Source: Sophora flavescens (taxonomy: Eukaryota > Streptophyta > Magnoliopsida > Fabales > Fabaceae). Taken from it: a stretch of 64,000 bases of DNA. The translations under genes and the position numbers were made by a program. Location: assembly GCA_030762895.1 (NCBI GenBank), contig CM061069.1, positions 84,281,048 through 84,345,047 on the forward strand, read 5' to 3'. The notes below the pieces were generated by a model. That model saw only the letters and a list, made by a program, of their open reading frames with translations. It was not told the origin of the DNA and ran no database searches. Position 1 is the first letter of the stretch; each line of letters starts with the position of its first letter. Shown here in pieces: positions 1-12,168 of the stretch.

Positions 1-2530
1 TTAGACCTCACTTGCTCTTGGACCGATCATGTTTCTATGGATAATGTTTTGTCAAGGAGAATGTGATTTTTTTTTGTCAAAAAAAAGGAGAATATGGTTT
101 CACTATTTATCAAAAATAAAAATGAAAAAAACAAGTGTGTTGATGTATACTTAAAGTTGGAGTTTGTTATAGTTGTGATAATAAAATTTATTGTATTTTG
201 TTTGCTATTCAGTAAAGTTCTAGTCTTGGTTATAATAATGTCATTATTGGATCTAATGGTAAAAGAGCTATCGATAGCATTAATATGTCTAGGGTAGATG
301 TCTCAGAGTTTGGTTATATTACAAAGGAGTGCTCTAGGTTGGTATTCTCTCCGTTATTTTTCTTTCGTATTTATTTTTAGTTATTTATTTTTGTTTCAAA
401 ATAATGAGTGTTTTATAAACTCAAGATATATTTGACCATTTTTCTCGTATGTACCCTTATAATAGAATTAAATTGAAATCCTTTCAAAATACACAAAACC
501 TTCCAAGTACATAAATGACTAGTGGAGTATGGAGTAAATATAGTTGGAATTTGTAAATAATTAATGATAGAAATAAGGATATTTTGGTACAAATATAAAC
601 ACATTAATGATTTCTTAATCTATGTGTATAAACCTTAAATTATCCAAAGAAAAAGAACGGAAGGAATATCTTTTTTCCCTAACCTTAGTATAAGGTTCAT
701 TAGGAGGCAAGTCAATATAATTGTTCATGATCTAACAAAAATGACTCCTACTATACACAGCCCCCAAAATCTTCAGCATATTCCACGTTATATTTCTTTG
801 CCTATTGCTAGTGAAATAAAATTAGAACATATATAGGTATATAAGATGGCTGGGAGACATGTTCGTTTCATGCGCCAAATCTGGCAAACCATATATAGGT
901 ATATCGGAAGATTAATTTATTTATTAGCTATGGGACGGGAGATCAATTTTGAAAAACCAAAAGAAAATTAGAAAAGCTGTGCATTGTTTACTAAAAAAGA
1001 AAAGCTTTTCGTTATTAAAAAAAAAAAAAAAAGCTTTTCATCGAGGGAGCCCTTCGGTGAGAATCTTCTTACTACCTTTTTTTTTTGGGTGGTCGAATCT
1101 TCTTACTCTTTGATGCAATATCTAAAATATTAAAAAAATCATCACGATTGTAATTGATTACTAAATAGCAGCGGGACAACGTAAGATAAATATTAAATAT
1201 TACATTCTTTATACAAAACCCGCGACAAATATGGCTTTAAACTTGCCACAATGATTAATGAAACACTCAAAGAAGTTGGATTACCAATAACAATAATAAT
1301 AATAATAATAGTTTAACGAGCTTTAACATCAAAGGTCAAGTTCCAATCATAAATCTGAAAATCCTAATAGTAAAACTTAATGACGCAACATCAATATTAA
1401 TATTTAAGTGTCATTATTATAAAAGGAAATATCCATGTGGGAATTCTCTGTTAGAATTGAGGATTCTGTTTGTCTTGCAGTCGTTTTATCCTATTGTCAC
1501 TGTATCATTTCCTGAAATATCATGCATAATTTTCAAAAATTTGTGGCTAATTTCTTTTTAAACTATAATACAAGGGCCTGCTAGGAATTCAAATCCAAAA
1601 AAGAGACTTTCACTACTGTCACCACTTACTTTACTAAAAAACCATCACAGTTAATTAATGACAGCACACATTAAGAAAAATTTCAACACTACATTATCGC
1701 AAATTAAAATTTTAGGGTCTTATTTAAGGCATTTGTTAAGGATTATATAAAAGAAAATGTTGTATTGAAAAACAAATTAAAAGATACATCCTGATTTTTG
1801 ATTTTTTTTTTTTTAATTTCTTAACCAATAGCTTAAAATTATTAGTTAACATTCTGCTTAAAGTGTTATAGCACGACTGCTGGATGAATCACCAGTCATC
1901 AGCAAAAATTGATCCAAAGCTTGAAGTTACGATAGATATTTAACAATAAGAAGTATGCTAAAGTCACAGCTAGCATGTCCACACGTCATTCACAAATTAC
2001 AAAGGGTTCTTCCGCCAAGCCACGAAGTAAATCAATGCGGTAAACCGAAATTTCAGGCATCATCAAGAGTAGTGAAGACTTCATACAATTCTAAGAGTCA
2101 TTCATTAGAAGTGTGTAATAATAAAATTTTAAAATTTTCTGAGAATCACTATTACTAAAGACAAACACACTGCTGCCGACTTTTTTACTATCAAGGTCCA
2201 TAATACAAAAGAATTATTAACATTACCAAAACTATATATTTTTGAACACCTATAACTCATAGACAAATGTAGGTATGAGTGAGTACTAAAATATCTCATA
2301 GTTCGAGATACAATAGACTACTAAAATACCTCATAATTAGAATAGACAAGGTGTATATAAATGGAATTTGGATTGTCTCCAACGTTGGACCATCCAGCAG
2401 CTACAAAAAGACAAAGGGAAAACTATGGCATGTGATAGTTTATATATGAGAAAGAAGCAAAATCTTGTTGGAGAGGTTGGAGGGCTGGAGACAAGCCGGA
2501 TCCATATAAATGTGAACTGGAATGTTATCT
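1..2530. other. AT-rich intergenic sequence, no gene seen
   Basis: I see no convincing coding region, RNA gene or bounded repeat in this stretch. The open frames are short (about 67 codons or fewer), low in complexity and show no family resemblance. There are homopolymer A/T runs near 1017-1033 and 1800-1815 and a short (AAT)n tract near 1291-1313. A TATA-like string near 2349 has no open frame behind it. This is probably diverged repeat or intergenic DNA. Confidence 0.6.
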
Positions 2531-2564
2531 AGATGATAATTTTACTTGTACAAAAAATAATGCA

Positions 2565-2977
2565 GTTTTTTTTTTTTTTTTTGATGAGCAAAAAGTATAT
2601 TAGATTGAGTATAAGGATACCCAAGCCCGTATACAAAGTTTCCAAACTAACTAAAACCAAAAGAACCTTATTAGAGATATTACAACAACCTAAAGCATTA
2701 AAGAAGCTAAGAGGTTGGCAAATAGCTCCAGTTCCCAAACAGACAAAAACAGAGCAATACAACTTGATTTTCCCCTTATAATTACTCCAGATCAGCTAGG
2801 ACAATACTGAAAGAAAAATGAAAAATAGCACTTTCACACCTAAGTATAAGAATCGTAATTTCATCAGCTTATTTTGCTTCCTTGCAGAAATAACCAAATG
2901 ACCAAACTGATATACATCCTCATTAGTCAGAACACCATTAGTCCTTAGACAGCAGCACCATGGCAGCAGCATAAACA
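2565..2977 (-). other. L1 3' UTR and poly-A tail
   Basis: A run of about 18 T on the plus strand (2565-2582) is the poly-A tail of the minus-strand LINE. The roughly 390 bases before it follow directly on the end of ORF2 and carry no conserved frame; two frames of 77 and 82 codons here are antisense to each other and are not genes. The tail marks the 3' end of the insertion. Confidence 0.85.
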
Positions 2978-5011
2978 TTATGCCCCTCTTAATTTCACCT
3001 TAATACATTCAATGGGATTCATGCACCAGTCAGAGAAAGGATTAAAAATTCCACATGATACTGAAAACCATTCCCACGATCGAATCTTAATATTGTCCAT
3101 CAACCGAATGAAATCGAAAGAAGAGTTGTTAAATATGATATCATTTCTTTGAAGCCAAATAGACCACATTACCATATACCATAGCAGATATCCTCTATCT
3201 TTGCATCTTCTACCAGGGAGAACAAGCCTCCATGCTGTTTATACAAATCAATAATGTTGGACGGCAAAACCATAGGATGACCAAGCCAAGCATAGAACTT
3301 CCTCCAAACCTGACTAGAATATTTACAAGACAAAAATATATGTTCTGCAGTCTCTAAACATTCTGCACATAGATTTTGCCCTCCTTGAACCACATTCCTT
3401 GAAAACAAATTACCTTTAGTAGGTAACCTGTCTAACAGCACCCTCCACGAAAATGCTAGTACCTTCTTATGGACCTTGCTCTTCCAAAAGTGCTTGAGAT
3501 TAATGCCTTGTTCTCCCAAAGGTGATACCAAACTGCCACACTTAGAAAACAACAGCTTATAACCCGAGCTTGAAGAATAAATCATAGAGCTGTCAAAGAA
3601 CCAAACCCATTCATCATCAATGAACCTGGACAGATTAACTGAGTGCAGCAGGTTGGTTAGCTCATCCAGTTCAGCAGCCTCCCAACTAAATAACCTCCTC
3701 CAATTCAAATTCCACACCCAGTTTTCACCCCTCCATTCCCCTAAAACTTATATCACCTTATCTCTATCCTCCGATATACTAAAGAGCCTAGGAAAAGACT
3801 CCTTAAAACTAATATTGCCCAACCACACATCCTACCAAAATTTTATTTTGTTCCCTCTACCCAACTTCCTCTTAAGATCTTCTTGAAACCAATCATCGAT
3901 GGAAACATACCTTCCTAACTTATAAATTCCTTTCCACCAAGAAGATGCATCTCTCTCCATATTCCTTCCTCTCAGTGAAAAGGACACCTCTCCATTACTA
4001 TTTCCATATCTTGAAACTACTACATCCCTCCAAAAGCCCTCCTCCACCTTTAGCACCCTCCACCTCCACTTTGCTAAAAGGGATAAATTGAACCACTCTA
4101 AATTCTTAACCCCCAACCCACCTAGCTCCTTAGGCCTACAAATCACACCCTGACTCACCCAAGAAATCTTCTTCCTCTCCACACTCCCACCCCACAAAAA
4201 AGTCCCTTCGTAACCTAACTAATTTTTTCAATACCCTTTGTGGCATTCTGAGGAAAGACATGTAAAAGATTGGTAGACTATTTAGGACAGAGTTAATTAA
4301 AGTTAACCTTCCGCCTAACGAAAGTTGTTTCCCTTTTCAAGAGGCTAATCTTATTTCCATTGTATCTAAGATCGGTTGCCAAGTTGATAAGCTTTTCGGA
4401 TTGGTCCCCCATGGGTAGTCCAAGATATTTAAACGGAATGCCTCCATGTTTATAATTAAGAAACCGTGAGGCTGCACAACTGAATCTTTCGTCCACATTC
4501 AAAGTGATCAAGCTACTCTTCTAAAAGTTAACTTTTAATCCCAACACCAACTCAAAACACCCCAATACAGATTTAATTACCCAAAGATTATCCCAACTTG
4601 GCTCTCCCACAAAAATAGTGTCGTCCGCATATTGAAGAACGGACCCCTCTACTCCTCATCTACCCACCTCGAAGCCCTTCTATTTCCTCAAAGAGATCGC
4701 TTGCCTTAGAAGACCAGCCAATCCTTCTGATACCATCAAGAACAGGAAAGGTGCTAGGGAGTCACCTTGTTTCAATCCCCTTTGAATTACAATCTCTTCT
4801 GTCGGACTCCCATTCACTAGAACTGAACAATCACCAGAAAAGACACATCCTCTAATCCAAGCTCTCCATTTATCATTAAAACCCATCCTTCCCATCATAT
4901 AATCCAAAAATCTCTAGTTAACCGAATCATAAGCCTTTTCGAAATCAACTTTGAAAATCATACATTGCTTCCTTGATTTTTTCTCAAAATCAACAACTTC
5001 ATTGATAATAA
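2978..5011 (-). pseudogene. L1 ORF2, distal part: RT palm, connection and zf-RVT
   Basis: In order on the minus strand: the RT block with FEKAYDSV (about 4920-4945), the GLKQGDSLAPFLF block (about 4750-4790), the catalytic YADD (codons at 4620-4631), and the GGLGVKNLEWFN segment typical of plant L1 (about 4080-4120). The zf-RVT domain follows at 3169-3717, with a Cys/His cluster around AECLETAEHIFLSC. The C-terminus at 2978-3175 has the plant-L1 tail WSIWLQRND and SDWCMNP. The reading frame changes several times (near 3170, between 3717 and 3832, 4197-4293, 4511-4680 and at 4910), so no functional RT can be made. This block continues the one ending at 12174. Confidence 0.92.
5007..5011. repeat. 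Target site duplication AATAA (left copy)
   Basis: AATAA directly precedes the TGATG end of the LTR at 5012 and is repeated at 12169-12173 after the other LTR. It identifies a single integration event into the L1 RT gene. Confidence 0.9.
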
Positions 5012-6411
5012 TGATGTGCCTCGTGCGAGTGCACGTGCGATCCGGCAAGTGTACCGGATTCGTCGCCAAGTAATAAAAAGATATCGATCCCACAGAGACC
5101 GTGATCTCAAATCGCAACTAATTGTTAAATGATAAAACTGGACTGTATAAAAATATTTTGAAAAGGATTTGATATTTGAATTAAGAGATAACTTAAAATC
5201 AGAATCAAATGAAACAGAAAGTAAACAGTTTATGTTTTTTCAAATCTAAATGGATTCCTAGGGATTTGGGTTACCAACAAGATCGTTTACGTTGCTAAAT
5301 CGATTAACCCTTTGTTAATTATCGAAATCGCCTTGAAGACGAATTTATCCTCAAATAGTTTAAGCTCCCTCTCGGGTTACAAAAACCGTGCCCAATTAAA
5401 CCAACCCCTACTCTCGTGGTAGTCGAATTTAGATTGGACCCTTTGCGTTTTGTGACAATTCGTTAATCCTCGAAGGACGGCTTCTAACTCTCGTGATTTC
5501 AGTCCTAAGTCTGATTCTATAGATCCGACACCTAAGTTCATCGTTAGGTTCCTCCTTAGAATGTCTATGACACGCAAACAAGTGGCCACCGAATTTACGA
5601 GTAATTGAAAACACTAGAAATCAGATCTAAAGCAAAATCGAAATCAACAAAGGTACAACATCAAATTAACAACATAGATCAACCTTGGGCATAGCCCCAA
5701 TCCCTAGAAATTAAACTACTACTCAAGCCTTGCCATGGAGATGACAAGCTTGGTTACAAATAACATGAAAATAAAATTATGATAAGAAGGAGAAGAATAA
5801 GAGAGATCCTAAATTATAGCCTAAGAGCAGCAGCCAAAATCCTCTCTTGCCTCTGATCAGATGCCTTATTTATAGATTTGGGAAGTTTGAATCCCAATCT
5901 AACTCAAATTAGATCCAAATCAGTTGCTTCTGATCCAAGTAACACGCGTCACGGCCGTGATAGATTCTGCCTTTGGCGCGTCTTCAGTGATTGGTCTGTC
6001 ACGGCCGTGATGCTCATCACGGCTAGGTCGTGACATATTCTGACTTATGGGGGTCTGGCTCAGATGACAGGTCACGGTCGTGATGGGCATCACGGCTAGG
6101 CCGTGACCAATTCTGACTTCAATCTTCTTTCTTTTCTAGTTTTGCTCGATCATGGTCGTGATGGTCATCACGGCTAGGCCGTGATGGGCTCTGTTTGGCT
6201 CATTTTCTTCACTTTTCAAGCTCCATCTTCATCCGAGCTCCATCATGGTTGATCCTGAGCATTTAATCTTTAATTTCTGCAAAACAACACCACAAAAACC
6301 GCCTTACCCGTTCCAAGATAAAAACTAACAAAAATCAAATTAAATATGCCTAAACTACATGAAAATGCATGCAAAATGATAAACAAAGATGAGGTGAAAT
6401 CACACTCATCA
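5012..6411 (-). repeat. 3' LTR of Gag-protease element
   Basis: This copy matches 10769-12168 over its whole length. It begins TGATGTGCC and ends CTCATCA on the plus strand. A TATA-like CTATAAATAA lies on the minus strand at 5867-5876, and GC-rich CACGG/CCGTG dyads lie at about 5945-6190, that is upstream of that TATA box in transcription sense. The ORFs of about 60-70 codons inside it are LTR shadows. Confidence 0.93.
5945..6190. repeat. GC-rich dyad repeats in LTR U3 (CACGG type)
   Basis: Several units pair a short dyad (TCACGGCCGTGA) with a longer one (TCACGGCTAGGCCGTGA) about 6 bases away. The units are separated by linkers containing TTCTGACTT-like sequence. The patch is far more GC-rich than the surrounding LTR. 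It lies about 70 bases upstream of the TATA-like box on the minus strand. The number and order of units differ from the other LTR. Confidence 0.85.
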
Positions 6412-8241
6412 AATCACCCAAAGCTTAAGACTTTGCTTGTCCTCAAGCAATCACTAAGGTCATAAGATATAAATAATCAGAGCATGGATAGTGAACCAAG
6501 AACCCGAGAAACTAATCCAAGTGACAGGCATATTCAAATAAATCCCCAAGAGATAATCGATTTCAAGTCTAATTAGAAGCTTAGGTTCTTTTAAACTCAT
6601 ATTCTCACTGATTCGGGCACTCTTCTCACCTCACTCAAGTGTTCAAGGGTATATGACAATTCACTCAATTTCCTCAAGGAAGGTATCCTACCATAAGCTT
6701 GACTATTAACCAAATCTCTACTTTATTAATGAGAACACTTAAGAATCAAGAGGTCTTTTACTTTGGTTGTAATGGGGACATGGGATTAATTGTTAGGTGG
6801 GGAAATCAAGAAAAGGAAATTTCAATAAGGCTAAACAAAATATCAACATTGCAAAGCATGATAACCTTCTAAAATACCTTTTTGGGCATTGATTCACTTT
6901 TCCACCTTTCTTTCTTTCTTTTTACTTTTTATTTCTCACTTTCTTTTTGTCATCCCCTTCTCCATTTTTTTTGTGTTTATTTCATTTTATTTATTTGGAG
7001 AAGGGGAGATTTTTAGCTCATGAGAAATATTTTCTAATTTTCTCATCCCATACTTTTTCAAACTAACTTTTTACCCTTTTTGTAATACTTTTAATTGATA
7101 CCACACCAAGCATTATTCATCAAAATAAATCCAAGGTACCAAGAAAAGTATTTTAATCTTTTAGGCTCAAAATTGGGCAACTAAGGGGTAGCATTTAATC
7201 AATCAAAGCTCAGAAGGCCGGAAAGATACCTAGTGCCTCAATCAGTTTCAAAAAATTTTAAAAAAATTTTCAAGTTTCAAAATGGTTTCAAGTCAAGTTC
7301 TAGAAAATACAATCCAAGAGGAATTAAAACACTCTATCACAAGGAATCGGGTAGATTTAGTGAGTACCCCTTTTTGGCTCAAAATCTTACATTTAGTAGT
7401 TCAAAAATCAACGAGAAACACAAATCTAGAGAACCACATGCTAATTATTAACTATCAAAAGATTATCTCAAGAATTTTTATTTTTAGCCTTATCACAAGA
7501 ATAAAAAAAATTGGATTCAAAAATTCACTATCTCAATTTATTTGGCACCAAGTTCTCACAATTGGATGCATATTCTAAGTGAGGGGCAATCTAGAGAATG
7601 TGATCATACAAAACTATGCCTATATGAATGCAACATGAAAAATGCAAAAATTTTCAAAAATACCCCTACCCCAAGCTTAAAAACTTACATTGTCCCCAAT
7701 GTAAATAATCAAGTCGGAGAGAGGAGAAAAATTGGAACAACTCACCGAGGTGGTAGCGGGTGTTGGCTCACATGCCAGTCAAAAACTTGTTGGAAATTGT
7801 ATCACGGCCGTGAGGCTCATCATGGCTAGGCCGTGATCAATTCTGGTCTTCAAGAGCTGGCCTGTCCCGGCCGTGACTTGTATCACGGCCTGGCCGTGAT
7901 GCTCTCTGATCTTAGGGTCCTTCTCATCACGCCCGTGATGGATATCACGGCTGGGCCGTGATCCTTTCTGGTGCTCTTGGTTAGCTCATCACGACCGTGA
8001 CCACTGTCACGGCCTGGGCGTGATGTCTTCTGACTTTATTTGTCCCAGCCCTTCTTGCTCTTCCTTCCTTCTTAACCTGAAAACACTAGACAAATCTATT
8101 AATTTATGATTTTTTTCCTCTTGATCTTCTCAAATTATTCAAGAGCTAAATTCGAAAATAAATGGAAAAGGGAAAGAAAAATTGGGTTGCCTCCCAAGAA
8201 GCACTTGTTTACGGTCGTAAGCTTGACCATACTTCCTTCAA
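6412..8241 (-). other. 3' non-coding interior of Gag-protease element
   Basis: About 1.8 kb between the end of gag-pro and the 3' LTR has no conserved frame. Next to the LTR it carries the TTGCTTGAGGACAAGCAA-type motif (minus strand, about 6430-6455), whose counterpart also stands before the LTRs near 47.6, 51.8 and 60.9 kb. At 8183-8215 (minus) lies a GCTTCTTGGGAGGCAACCCA motif, shared with the 43-53 kb elements just after their coding region. A second array of CACGG dyads occupies 7800-8028. Confidence 0.75.
7800..8028. repeat. Internal array of CACGG dyads, four pairs
   Basis: Four successive paired dyads, each a short TCACGGCCGTGA-like half followed by a longer TCACGGC-n-GGCCGTGA-like half, separated by 25-40 bases that usually contain TCTG. 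They lie in the interior, outside both LTRs, but have the same architecture as the LTR arrays of this element. Some copies are degenerate (TCCCGG, TCACGCCC). Confidence 0.85.
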
Positions 8242-10489
8242 TCAACCGGGGTCGGCTGGGCGTAGAAGTGCAGGAACACTTCTCTTCCATTGAACTCCTT
8301 CAAAGAGTCGATTCTGCTCATATGGCCAATTGCGCTTCCGCTTCACTCTTTTCACTCGGAGCTTCCTGGCCTTACTCCCTCCCGGCGGAAGTTTTGTTTC
8401 CACATGATCAGCAACTCCAACTTCATCACTACTGGGTGCATCATCAGCCATGCATATCTTCGGAGTTGCTTCCATGTTGAGATCTTCCTTTACCGCTGGA
8501 GACGTTATATCGATTCTGCACACATGACTCACAAAAGGAGGGTTGTTATATGAGTTAGTCAATTAAAAATCTACCCTACCTTCCTCTACATTCAGAGAGA
8601 GTTTGTCATTCCTTACGTCTATTATTGCTCCAGCCGTGGCCAAGAATGGCCTTCCTAAAATGATGGGGAATTCAGAATTCCCTTTCATATCCAATACCAG
8701 GAAATCGGTAGGGATGAAAATTTTCCCTACCTTTACAGGAACATTCTCTAGTATGCCTAGAGGAGTCCTAGTTGAGCCGTCCGCAAATTGTAAGGAGAAT
8801 TTGAATAGACTCAACTCTTTGGTTCCCAACCTTTCCAAGATAGTGAGCGGTATCAAGCTCGCACTAGCCCCTAAGTCACATAAGGCTTGGTCTATTTGCA
8901 CTTCTTCAATCGAGCAAGCGATAGAGAAACTACCTGTGTCTTTCAGCTTAGGAGGCATTTTAGTTTTTATCTTGACATTGTGCTCCTCAATTAAGCTTTT
9001 AGTTTCTACTTCTACTTGCTTTCTCTTGACCAACCTTTGTGGGAAAGGTATTGGGGGTTGGTACGGTGGTGGAGGGACGTATTTTGGATCTGTCTTTTCC
9101 TTTTCGCTCGTGTCCTCCTCTGGTTCCACATCTTTTTCAACCACCCCAAGCTTATCACCCCTCAAGTGTATGGCATTACAATGTTCAATAGGATTTGCTT
9201 CGGGTTGCCCCGGGAATGTACCCTTAGGTCTAGAGTATGTGCTGGCTTGTTGGACGATCTGAGTTTCTAGCATCTTGTTATGGATGGCTAAATTATCTAC
9301 TTTAGATGCTAGCTCTTTTATTGCCTCATTCACCGCCCTACCTTGTTGTCTAAACTCTTCATTTTGTTTTGTTTGAGTTTCAACAAAACTTTCCAATAAA
9401 GACTCGAGTTTAGATTTTTGTACCCGAGGATACCCCGGTGCGGGTTTCCTATTACCTTGGCCCTCTTGGAACTCGTGGTTTAGCGTGTTGTTGTAGTTGC
9501 CGTAGGAGAGGTAAGGGTTGTTCTTCCTTCCTTGGTTGTAAGCATTTGGAGGAGCATAGTTTGGCAACTTCGGGTTTGTGTCGTAGAAGTTGTGACAAGA
9601 GTTCACTTGTTCCCCCGAAGTGCCGGATCCCTGAGTAATACCATTTGGGCACTCCATTATGTCATGTCCCTGCATTCCACAAATCTCACAAACAATGTTA
9701 GTAGCACCTATTGAACTCACGTTAGCTCTTTCAAGCTGATCAAAGCGTTTATTCAGTGAGTCTATTTTAGACATGATAATATCAGTGCTATTCATTTCAA
9801 ACTTACCCCCCGAAATCTTGTTCGGGTTATTACCTCTTTCTGAACCCCATTGGTGGTACTGGTGGCCACGTTTTCAATGACGTTGAATGCCTCAGTCAGA
9901 GGCCTATTCATAAATGCTCCACCAGCTGCAGAATCAAGTGACACCTTCGAAGAGTAATCCAATCCGTTGTAGAAGGTGTGCACTAATAACCACCTCTCGA
10001 GTCCATGATGTGGGCAAGACTCCAGCAGTCCCTTGTAGCGATCCCAAGCTTCTGATAAGCATTCTCCATCTTTTTGGAAGAAGCCGGTGATCTGGGTTCG
10101 TATGTAGGCCGTCTTGGATGGAGGAAAGAATTTCTCCAAGAACGCCTGCTCCAGTTGGTCCCAAGTCGACAAGGTATTAGTGGGTATTTGCTTTAGCCAA
10201 GCTTTCGCTTTTCCAGTCAGAGAGGAGGGGAACAACCTCAAGCGAATAGCATCAACCGGGGCGCCATGAATTCTAACTGCGTCGGTGAACTCCAAGAATG
10301 TCTCCACGTGGTCAGTCGGGTCCTCCGAGGGTAGTCCTCCGAATTGATGTTGCCTAACATGTTGATTAGCATAGGAGGTATAGTGTAGTTCTCCGCCTCG
10401 ATCTCTGGCCTAGCAATCCCAGTTCGCAAACCCCTCGCATTTGGGGCTGTGTAGTCCTTCAATGGTTTCGTATCCGGTTGATTCGCCAT
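8242..10489 (-). pseudogene. gag-pro: Gag and retropepsin of the non-autonomous element
   Basis: The likely start is the ATG at 10487-10489 (MANQPDTKPLKDY), an N-terminus typical of Athila/Tat-group Gag; the open frame upstream crosses a CT microsatellite. The retrotransposon Gag core lies at about 10300-9830 (FLEKFFPPSK). A zinc knuckle CEICGMQGHDIMEC follows at about 9685-9645, then a linker, then retropepsin with the active-site motif CDLGASASLIP (about 8890-8860) and ILGRPFLATAG (about 8665-8635). The frame shifts near 10300 and 9793, and a TAA at 8563-8565 interrupts a further in-frame stretch ending ADPG at 8242. No RT follows. The role would be particle assembly for a trans-mobilised element; this copy looks inactive. 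Confidence 0.88.
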
Positions 10490-10507
10490 TAGTGGAATGG
10501 GGATCAA

Positions 10508-10530
10508 CCTCTCTCTCTCTCTCTCTCTCC
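10508..10530. repeat. (CT)n microsatellite
   Basis: An uninterrupted CT run lies just upstream of the Gag start, in the 5' leader of the minus-strand element. It explains the RERERE string in frames read across it. Confidence 0.95.
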
Positions 10531-10744
10531 CTTTGTAGTCTCCTATGTCTATGGAAGGTCCTTTCGACTTCTGGATCGACCTCACTAAGGCTCCCAAGAC
10601 TTAGGGATCTTTGCATATAAAACACAGAGAGATAGATACACTATAAAGAAAGAAGAATTTTTTTTTCAAATATAAAAATTAAATAAAAAGAAAAGGTCCA
10701 TAAAAATCAATTCAAAAATTAAATTGAGATTCGAGAACGCACAG

Positions 10745-10762
10745 TCCCCGGCAACGACGCCA
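10745..10762 (-). promoter_or_regulatory. Primer binding site, tRNA-Asp type
   Basis: On the minus strand the sequence just after the 5' LTR reads TGGCGTCGTTGCCGGGGA. It differs at one position from the complement of the 3' end of plant tRNA-Asp, including CCA, and starts six bases from the LTR end. It fixes the element's direction. Confidence 0.9.
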
Positions 10763-10768
10763 AAAACT

Positions 10769-12168
10769 TGATGTGCCTCATGCGAGTGCACGTGCGATCC
10801 GACAAGTGTACCGGATTCGTCGCCAAGTAATAAAAAGATATCGATCCCACGGAGACCGTGATCTCAAATCGCAACTAATTGTTAAATGATAAAACTGGAC
10901 TGTATAAAAAGATTTTGAAAAGGATTTGATATTTGACTTAAGAGATAACTTAAAATCAGAATCAAATAAAACAGAAAGTAAACAGTTTATGGTTTTTCAG
11001 ATCTAAATGGATTCCTAGGGATTTGGGTTACCAACAAGATCGTTTACGTTGCTAAATCGATTAACCCTTTGTTAATTATCGAAATCGCCTTGAAGGCGAA
11101 TTTATCCTCAAATAGTTTAAGCTCCCTCTCGGGTTACAAAAACCGTGCCCAATTAAACCAACCCCTACTCTCGTGGTAGTCGAATTTAGATTGGACCCTT
11201 TGCGTTTTGTGACAATTCGTTAATCCTCGAAGGACGGCTTCTAACTCTCGTGATTTCAATCCTAAGTCTGATTCTATAGATCTGACACCTAAGTTCACCG
11301 CTAGGTTCCTCCTTAGAATGTCTATGACACGCAAACAAGTGGCCGCCGAATTTACGAGTAATTGAAAACACTAGAAATCATATCTAAAGCAAAATCGAAA
11401 TCAACAAAGGTACAACATCAAATTAACAACATAGATCAACCTTGGGCATAGCCCCAATCCCTAGAAATTAAATTACTACTCAAGCCTTGCCATGGTGATG
11501 ACAAGCTTGGTTACAAATAACATGAAAATAAAACTATGAGAAGAAGGAGAAGAAGAAGAGAGATCCTAAATTATAGCCCAAGAGTAGCAGCCAAAATCCT
11601 CTCTTGCCTCTGATCAGATGACTTATTTATAGATTTGGGAAGTTTGAATCCCAATCTAACTCAAATTAGATCCAAATCAGTTGCTTCTGATCCAAGTAAC
11701 ACACGTCACGACCGTGATGGTCATCACGGCCAGGCCGTGATAGATTCTGCCTTTGGCGTGTCTTCAGTGATTGGTTTGTCACGACCGTGATAGATTCTAA
11801 CTTATGGGGGTCTGGCTCAGCTGACAGGTCACGACCGTGATAGGCATCGCGGCTAGGTCGTGACCAATTCTGACTTCAGTCTTCTTTCTTTTTTAGTTTT
11901 GCTCGATCATGGCCGTGATGGTCATCTCTGCTAGGCCGTGATGGGCTCTGTTTGTCTCATTTTCTTCACTTTTCAAGCTCCATCTTCGTCCGAGCTCCAT
12001 CATGGTTGATCCTGAGCATTTAATCTTTAATTTCTGCAAAACAACACCACAAAAACCGCCTTACCCGTTCCAAGATAAAAACTAACAAAAATCAAATTAA
12101 ATATGCCTAAACTACATGAAAATGCATTCAAAATGATAAACAAAGATGAGGTGAAATCACACTCATCA
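10769..12168 (-). repeat. 5' LTR of Gag-protease element
   Basis: This is the partner of the LTR at 5012-6411, of the same 1400-bp length. A TATA-like CTATAAATAA lies on the minus strand at 11623-11632, and CACGG dyads lie upstream of it at about 11705-11945. Compared with the left copy it keeps one extra dyad half in the first unit and lacks part of the second, so dyad units have been gained or lost since insertion. It is followed by TSD AATAA at 12169-12173. Confidence 0.93.

Larger units (their letters stand above)
5012..12168 (-). mobile_element. Non-autonomous Ty3/gypsy element (Gag-protease only)
   Basis: A complete LTR element of 7157 bp: LTRs at 5012-6411 and 10769-12168 (1400 bp each, TG...CA ends), a 5-bp TSD, a PBS next to the right LTR, and gag-pro on the minus strand. 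The 18-bp PBS matches plant tRNA-Asp with one mismatch, as is known for Athila/Tat-type Ty3 elements, and Gag and protease resemble that group. The 4.36-kb interior contains no RT, RNase H or integrase; behind protease lies about 1.8 kb of non-coding DNA. It must therefore have been mobilised by a partner's Pol. The LTRs are very similar, differing by scattered substitutions and by indels in a dyad-repeat patch. Confidence 0.93.

Noticed and set aside
5377..5614. Conserved 60-70-codon frames occurring at 5377-5614 and again at 11134-11371
   Set aside because: They recur only because the LTR is present twice; they contain no domain.
8603..9262. A 219-codon plus-strand frame
   Set aside because: It is antisense to the Gag-protease gene, which has clear motifs on the minus strand.
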